Assembly (NCBI RefSeq): GCF_963678635.1
Contig: NC_087067.1
Coordinates: 38,140,686 to 38,200,685, forward strand
Length of the DNA: 60,000 nucleotides
Source of the DNA: Symsagittifera roscoffensis
Taxonomy: Eukaryota > Xenacoelomorpha > Acoela > Convolutidae
Direction: 5' to 3'
The translations under genes were made by a program, and so were the position numbers. The notes under the pieces were generated by a model that did no database searches, was not told where the DNA came from, and was given only the letters and a program-made list of their open reading frames with translations. Positions 29,901-38,900 of this stretch are shown piece by piece; position 1 is the stretch's first letter, and every line of letters begins with the position of its first letter.

Positions 29901-32900
29901 TAATATCCACTATGATATTCACTTAGATATGAAATTAGACTACACAATTAACCGAATTTTCCAGGAAATGTCACTCTCTGAATTAGAAACACTTCACCAA
30001 CTATGCGAATTAGAACGAACACAAATCCTACAATCACTTGCACTAGCAGTATTAAAAATACCCTACGCAGGATATTTACTATCAGGAAATAGATCAAATT
30101 TTTTAGACTACGAAGGAAACATTTTATGGTTTTATACCTGTACCAAAAAAGTATCACCACTATATGTTTTTGAAGATAAACGATGCTATAAAAGAATCCC
30201 TATCTTTTATAAGAATAAAGTACATTTCGTTGACACACTTTCAAGACGAACCTATTTCTGGGATACCGCAGTCCCATGTGGATCAGAAAATAGCCACAAT
30301 GTAGTACAACTGAACCCTGATGAAGATAAATATTACCTTCTTACCCCATACCCCACATTAATGCAATCACTCAAACAATTTTCACCTGAAAGCATTAGAG
30401 CTATTGCTCGAAACCCAAATATCGATTTACAATCAATTGGAATATATTCAAAATCCGATATCCAACATCACATTAGAACACAACAATTCCAAGAATTATT
30501 AACACAAATGGACACTATACAAAGACAATCAATTGATCAAAACTTACGCAAACTTGCCGAAACCGCAGGATTTGCAGATATCTATACACAAGATGATAGC
30601 GGATATTTTAAAGACATAAAAGACTATATATATATCTAAACGGTGAAAAATACCGACCACAAGATATCTCACCCATAAATATCTTTAGCTTTGTCACATT
30701 AAAAAATGAAATTCTTGATTTTCTAGGATGGCCCTATTACATCTTAGAAAAATTAACTATTTTATACGCAATGTTTAACTTTATAGGATTTCTCTTTTCA
30801 CTTTTAAAAGGAATCTATAATACATGCGCTATACACACACAAGTAAATAGACAAGCAAGTGTAGCACGCATACTATTTGCAGGATTTTTTGGAATTTTTT
30901 CATCATCAATAAACAAAATTCTTTTAGACGCACAAATAAAAGAATATAACACAAAAATAGCGACAAGACAACACGTACGACGAAGAACATAATAATATAG
31001 AAATAACGCCTACAGCACCACAGTTGCCACCCTTACCACATAAGCATCCATTATCCCTAGTCCCACGAAATTTTTGAAATTTAGCAATAACACATAATCC
31101 AAATTTTAGACCAAACATATCGCAAAGTCCCATACAACATATAATGACACATCATTCACAAGATGAAAATACATATGAACAAATTATCGAACAACCCCAT
31201 ACCACCGCTTTTCAGTCTCAAAATAATAATTTTTTTAGCCCACGATGAGCCGACAACTTGGATCCCTACACCGCTCAAATTCCCATCCAACCAACCTCAA
31301 CACTCCAATTACAATAGTTCCACTTTTTGCTTTCCCGCCACCCGATTTCCCAACTAGTAATATAACATCAGGCATGAATTCAGACACTAATTCAAGTATT
31401 TCAGTTTTATACTCCATTTCACAACTCAATAACCCTAATATTGAAACCCCTGATGAATTTGCAGACTCCGAACCATCTCCATCCAATAATTTTCAAACCA
31501 ACTCCTCAGTTTTTTCAAAACCCCCTTTTCAACCAATCCCACCAAGTAACCAACTCCCATCCATTTCTACACCCTCTTATGCTTCACAAGTCACCCCAAC
31601 CTACTCATTTCATTCAGACCGATCATCCAATTCTCCAGATATTCCCCAAATCTCCCAAGAAATCGAAAATTTTATCACCCTACAACAACAACTATTACAC
31701 CCTAACATCCCCACTATAAATCAGATTTCTTCCACAATAGAATCCTCAAACCCACCTACCCCTACACCCTCTTCAGCTTATTCTGCATCATTAGCACAAT
31801 CATCCACTTCCACCGAATCATCAAAAAGCACTAATAGAGCTTATCGCACTTTTTAAAGAAAATTCCCAAACCATCCATTCCCAACCAAACCAGGAACAGC
31901 CCGTGAATATATTAATCATCCACGTCACACTAACACGAAAGATTTTCTAGCAATCACCTTACCTTCATTTCCACAATATACTTTAAACACCCCTAACGAC
32001 ACACGTAGTTTTGTAGATGAACATGTTTTAATGCCTACACTTCATTGGACATCATATTATCATTTTACTAATCCCCTTTGCCTACCTTTATCTAATACTC
32101 ACATCGATATAGAAAGAAATCAAGATATGCTATATCGACTCACCACATCACTCACACATAGACAATTTACTTATATAGGATATAAAAAATCACTAAAAAC
32201 ATTCACTGCACCCCGAGCTAACGAATTTACGCTAGAATATTACGATCATAACATCATACGAACTAACCAAGACCAATTTTTAGATGATGATCGCTTCGCT
32301 AACCCACAACTAACAGAAAAATTCTTCATCAAAACACCATATGTATTTACACTCAATATATTTGATCGCAAATTCGACCACGTCATTTCTGAAGCACTAA
32401 CCGACATGCAAGCTTACGAAAGTTTTAAAGAAAAATTTCAATTATTTTCACTAACCTTCCACTTCCTTGCACCACATGAACGCGATTTGCACTGCTCACA
32501 CGACATTATGTTACGCACTAAACAAACCCACACATATACATATTATCGCTTCATACAATCATTTTGACCTACACACTCCATCAAGACAACCACACCACCG
32601 TTTTCAGTTTCTAAACTCTAAATACACTTCACCATTTTTTCTTAGTTTCACATATTGCATCAAAGATACTAACCTTCACGGCATCCTCCGCAATTATGAT
32701 CCCATAACCCAAATGTATATATTTTGTCCCATCACGAAGACCTTTAACGCAGAAGAATCCAGACCCTTCCTTATCCCACATGAATTTATCCAACCTATAG
32801 AAATCCCAATATTAGAATTCATCCACAATACTAAATACAATCACAAATTATATAACCTCATTCAAAACACACCTTATGAGTTTGCAGTTGGCACTGAAGA

Positions 32901-35900
32901 ACTAAAAACTATTAAAGCACTTCAATTGCTTTGGCCACTGCTTCAGACTAAAAACATCATTCGCATACTAGCAAAATTACTAACAAACTCCGACATAATA
33001 CACGACATCTTCCCCCACGGTTTTTTCCCCGACGACTAACAGGTAAGTATAATTTATACATATTTTTCACTAATAAATTTGAAATAAATACTAACCATTC
33101 TTTATTCATGTCTCATTTAGATTTTTAGTCTTCATCCCACGATCATCTGCAAAAAACAGAAAAGAAAAATAAAGAATAATTAACTTGTTAAAATTCTTCT
33201 AAAACTCTATTAATATTTTGCACTAGATAAATATAATAAAATTCATACCAATGTAGTAAATTAATTTATAAATTGTTTCCCCAAAAGCAGTAATTTTAAT
33301 AATGATGAAAATTTGTAACTTAATTTTTCCCCAAAAACTATGATAAAACAAAAATGCAGTACTAACCTTTTGATATTTTCATTCATTCGCACAAGAATTC
33401 TATCCAAACTCGCACAGCTCGCCCACGAAGAATTATTTAAATAATGAATTTCAGTTTCAAGCTTTCACACTCAACAACTCTAACACCCGACAACAAGTTT
33501 CAAACTTTCCTTTAACCCGGTTGGAAAGGAATTATATACTAAACAAAACTAACCAACGCAGCTTACTAAACACCACAAATCATAGAATAACAGCATGACT
33601 AAGAAAAGAAAACCAACGGTACCCAAACCGGATTAACCCAGTTTAAAACTGGATAATTTATTCTTTTGAAGACTATTATAAAGTCTAAGAAAGAAATAAT
33701 AAAACACAAAAAAGTCGACAGACAAACCCATACCAAAAACAATTTGATTTTTGAAAAAAGGACACAACCAACGAAACATAAGAAAAACCACCATAAACCC
33801 AACATAAAATGTTATCACATAACAGGACCTCTCACAGAAACCGCACGAAATCATTCTCCCACTCCTGGCCTAACCCACCAGAGAGGACGTCCTGAGCATG
33901 CTCTATAGCCGGCCCAATCCACCGCGCTACATCCACGCTTTGTGACCACACTTCTATTTTTAATAAGAGGTACTCAAGGGTGAGTAACTCTTCAAAATAA
34001 CCGAACTAAAACAAAATGCTTTTGTGAAAACAACTAACCAAAATCATAATTAAAAACTGAACTAATAAAAATTTTTATAAAATGTAAACTATACCTTGCA
34101 GTATATAGATCAGCACACAACAACAAAGACGAACATCCAAAGACAAAATGACCCCACTACACTTAAAAAAGAATGGCCAACCACAAACGATATGCCGTCC
34201 ACAATCACAAACTCAAAGGATTTAGAGTACGACTTGACTTCGCAGAAAAGGACTTCATTGAACTAGACCAATGACCACCTCGATGTTCAAGTATACGTAC
34301 AGATCCGAGTTACAAGGCATTCTCTCCACGCACAATCTCCACGCCATTCCCAGACAAGGTCGAACACAAAAGAAGTTCTCTACATAAAAAAGAAAAACCC
34401 GTCATAGCAAACCATTCTGAAATCAAATTGATTTCATTGGGAAACACCATCGTTGTCATAAGAAGACCCAACGATTGAAGCCCCTCACTCCAGCGTCCTG
34501 GAACTTCTCTAACAAGAGAAACCGGACAAGAGTACGATGTTCGCCAAATACCAACGTCCATCATCCATCCTTTGAATTGCAGAAAGATAATTCTAAAAAA
34601 CTCTGTAAAACCCGGATGGGTGGAACCTGATCTAAACTATATTTTATGATTGGATAAATTAGATATTTTACCACTGTAAAGTATTTAATATTAACCAATC
34701 ATGATCCATCTAACGAACAACCCACTTATTTGTAAGTGCTGAAATTACTTGTAATTTCAGCACCAGAGAGATTTGAATTTAACTTAGAAATTAGTTGCCT
34801 CTCCAAGAGAACTTCAGCAGCCGCAATAAACCAGTATACCCTAGATCTATTGAGCCTAGCAGAGACTAGTTAAACAACCTGAGGCTAGATAGTATAAGAG
34901 TAAGATTAGGATCGGTATTAGACTAAGAAGTTGCACGAATCTATCCGGCCGAAAATAAGATAGCGTGACGAGCAGACGGTGTACCCTATCCGAAATTACT
35001 CTATGAGTTAACCACATCGGTCCTAACTCATTAGAGTAGTTGGTGCCATGTGATCAAATATTTCCAGAGCTCATTGAACAAATCTGAATGATCAATTGTG
35101 ATATTCTTTAGGTTAAACATACCTTGTTTTGAAGATTTTTCCATGTTTATGATAGTTGTTTCGCGTTCCTTGTAGTGTATGCTAAGCCCAACTTCGTCTC
35201 CGTGTAATTTCTGCAAGTATCCTCTCATTGTTTAAATTATCTCTTCTCGATAATAACTAACTAAACGTTGGAAAACAATGTTGATTAAAAAGGGCAAATT
35301 ACCTCTTTCAGGAAATTTTTGTCTGCAAGTGTTAATTTTTCAGACTAAAGTTGTCTCAAGTTCGCTTGAAAACTCAAGATCGCTTGCAATTTTCTTCAAA
35401 AATAGCAGATTGCGTATTAATTTGTTAACAGCATAAATATGTATTTTGTGACGGAGTGAAATTATTTCAGGGTCTAACATTGCTTGAATTTAATTAATGA
35501 AATTAGATAAAAAATTAGAAATAGTGTAACAGTAAAGTGTGTTGTTTTTTGTTTGCAGTTGTTCAAGATGGAGAAGTTAAGGCGTGAGAGGATGGATGAG
35601 TTGGTGGTGGTCATCCAGTCCAGATGGAGGTGTTTCTTCGCCAGGAAACAGTACAGACTGAAGAGAGCCGCAGTCACTATCATTGCCGCACACTTTAAGG
35701 CATATTCGGTGAGCACTGAAGTTATTGGTTTAACAAGTTAATTTTGATAATGTTTGAAGCGTCACTGAATATAGTGAAGACTCTGTTATAGAGTAATGAA
35801 CGTAGTGAATACTCTTATATAGGTCTTGCTGATTTCTTTTTTTGAGGAAAAAGTCTTGCAATTAGTTCACGCTCAGTTTTGATTTTTCGCGGTTTGACTT

Positions 35901-38900
35901 GCGATTTCTTTTAAAGTTCATTTCTATTGTTAAAAGGAAGGCAAACCCCACTATCGAACAGCAAAATTGTAAAGGTCACGAAAAACGTGATCGACTTCAC
36001 ACAGTTATTGAAAATGTCTATGCCATTTGGGAGTTAATTTGTTTTTATGCCATTTGGGAAGTTACTCTTTTCAAGTTAAGTTTAATTTTAATTAAGTTCA
36101 ATTCATTGACTTCTAAGTTCGAAAATGGAATTTAATTTTCAGATTTCCCAGCGAAAAAAAAATCTTTTTATTGATCCAGTTTTTTCAAATTGGGTTGATT
36201 TAAACAAAAAAGTGTCAATCGTAAAGTGTTCTTCAAATTCAAAGAGCTTTGAAGCCATCTATGTTTCTTCGAGAATTGAGATGTTTCGTAAAAACAATCC
36301 GTCTTTCTGTTTCCTTGCGTTCATTGACTCTTTGCAAACTGTCTGTTGGCTGTGTTTACAATGAAAATCCGCATACTTTGTTCTGATGGGTCAATTTGAC
36401 TGTCTGATGACTGGGTGGTGCAAACTGTGAGGGGAGGGGGTCCTTGGTCTGTTTTGACAATTTTTGAACCTCAGTTGAATTGTGAGATTCAAGTTTTGAG
36501 CAATGATATGCTCCTTGGAATTAGGGCGTAGGTTTAAAATTGGTTAATTCTGTTAAAATTTTTGCAGGCTAGGAAGCAGTACCTTGCAGTAAGAAACGCC
36601 ACCATGACCATTCAAAAGTACGAGAGAGGTAGAGCAGTGCGAAAAGTGTGGAGGAAAAAATTTAGAAGATATGCCATCCCGGTCATCTGCAGATTCATGT
36701 GGAATTACACCGTGTACAAGTATCTCACAGGGTAAGGACTCCATATATCCCTAGTTCGATCCCACTTTGGAACTAGTGATTTTCAAATTTATCTATTTCA
36801 TTAATGCCCTGACAAGTTTTTGAAATGGCTACTGTTATTTATTGTCATTTTTGTCGCTTGAAAATGTTTTGAAGGCGTTGATATTTCTTTGAAGATCATT
36901 TTTAAGTTCTAATTGAGTTTCTTTCAAAGTGTGGCGAGTGAGTGTCCTTCGATGTCGCCCTTGGATAACAAATGGCCAGAGTGTGAGATTGAGTCACTGG
37001 AATCGGCGCATGGGCAGATAAGAGTATTGGATCATCAATACAGGGTAAAATTGAAACATTATTTCATAAATGATGTTAAATGTTACCGAAACGAGAACTG
37101 AAAATTAGATGAAAATCTTACTGACGAGATTAGGTTTCTCTGATAGTTTGTGAGAAAACCATAACTTGATTTTCATTAATTCAATTACTGTTTGAAGTAC
37201 AAGCGAGCAAAATTTTGCTCGGAAATCATTCGGAGAGATATATGGATTGAGCATTGTATATTAAAGCACTTATTTGTTTTTCAGAAAAGTTGAGTTTTTG
37301 AGTATTGCATATTTAATCAGGATTATTACCTTTTAGTGCAAGATTTACAGAGATAATAAAAGTGAGGATGAGCGAAGAGTGCTGGGAGAAAAAGCAACCG
37401 CCAGTCTCATTTTCAAAGGCAGAAAGACGATGTATGCAGCGAGGTGAGAGGAGCTTCATGACATTGAGTTGAACGTATTGACCATTAACCCATGACTGGA
37501 AACAAATGTTTCCATACATCGCGGAAATGTCTTTTTATTTCTGTTAAGTTATGACAACTCTGTGCTGATAAATTGTTTCCTTCGTCACCTCGTTTTATTT
37601 GGCGATGCTGTAAAATATGAATCATTTCTGTGGGTTTTTTGAGAGAAACAATTTATTGTTGCATCAAGTTTTGCAGTTACAACACTGATTGTGGATGGAA
37701 CAATTTTTACACTTGCCAGCTTTGCTAATTCGAATCTGATATATGTTTTTTTATTATTTCAACTTTTAGAACTGCTTTTTTATTGTGTTGCCGCTAGTGT
37801 TTGCGAAGCGCAGCTCCGCCTCTGTGTATTACTTTTGAGACAAGTAAGGGTATTGCATGCGGTTAGTAGACTTTTTTGCAGTAAATGACTTTGTCCGCAG
37901 ATTGGTCAAATTTAGAAATAGTAAATTTAGGTTCCGTTCACAATGAATTCAAAGTTTTTTTGCGCTTCCGGCATACTTGATCTCGAACAGGTCTTATGTT
38001 CGAATCTAACTGGGCCTGTTTTTTTTCTTCTAGCGGGAAGTATTCGGTTTCTAAAAAAATGTCGGCTTGTTATTTGTCTGCTTATGTTTTGTCGACTTAG
38101 TTGTCACATCGTACAATTGTTTATTTGCTTTAGACAAGTTAAATTATAGTTATTCGTCTTGTTTAAGGTTAATGAACGCAGTGAAGACTGTTACACAGGT
38201 CTTGCTGATTTTTTTCGTTTTTTTTTTCAGGAAGCGTCTTAAAAAACTATAACTACAGATGTGCCTTCACACATATTGATGCAGTTATGAATGCATTAAG
38301 GAATATATCCACCTTTTGAGTTCAATTGAAATTCAGCTGCTGAAAGTGACGTAATTAGCACTCTTCAAATACGAACGTGTTAATGGCGCAAAAAAACGTG
38401 AACAATTTCTAGTTTCGAAAGTGGAATTTGATTTTTGGATTTCCAGCGGAATAAAAACTTTACCTTTTAATCCAGTTTTCTAAAGTTGGGTTAATTTTAT
38501 AAAAAAGCGCCAATCATAAATCGTTCTAGAAATTCAAGGAGTTTAAAAGGCATCTATTTTTTTCTTTGAAATTTGAAATTTTCAAGAAAGTCAGTGTTTT
38601 TTATGCTGACTTGCGTTAATTACGATTTTCCTTTCTTCGATTGATTCTGTTGTGGTTTACTTGTGCTGTTTGTAATTCTACGAACCTGGGCTTTGTATTT
38701 TTCTGCTCACATGACTTCGGATTTTATTTTATCGGCTTTGTAACTCAATTTTGAGTCGTTTCAAGGAAAACATAATTTTTATGCTTCCCTCTGAATCGCA
38801 CCAAATGCTAAAAATTTTAATAGTAATCATAGTTTTTCGTGACAACATTTTTTCGGTTTATTTTTGTTTTTTCTTTTGCTTTAGCGTGATAGGTTTCAGC

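Larger units (their letters stand above)
16557..35030 (+). mobile_element. Giant env-bearing Ty3/gypsy-type LTR retroelement, 18,474 bp
   Basis: Two 410-bp direct repeats with TG..CA ends, flanked by TTAG, enclose gag, protease, RT-RNase H-integrase and envelope-like frames, all on the + strand. Order: LTR, candidate PBS, ~1.25-kb leader, two unassigned ORFs, gag, basic nucleocapsid-like region, protease, pol, two tiny hydrophobic ORFs, Pro/Ser/Thr-rich ORF, env in three frame pieces, ~1.8-kb unassigned coding region, 1.6-kb 3' region, LTR. Most gypsy elements are 5-8 kb, so this one is unusually large. LTRs differ at 3 of 410 positions, so insertion was recent. Coding is A-rich and G-poor, unlike the T-rich host introns. 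Several frame breaks make this copy probably defective. Confidence 0.95.

Noticed and set aside
33666-33908. 80-codon plus frame in the retroelement 3' region
   Set aside because: It has no ATG at its start and no motif; composition follows the A-rich background.
16557-35030. Frame breaks caused by poor sequence quality
   Set aside because: The SAMHD1-like frame (578 codons), Pol (1144 codons) and all myosin exons are intact, so general indel error is unlikely; it cannot be excluded for the T run and TA run.
35031-35228. 65-codon minus frame right of the insertion
   Set aside because: It looks somewhat protein-like but has no family, no partner exon and ends at the target duplication by chance.
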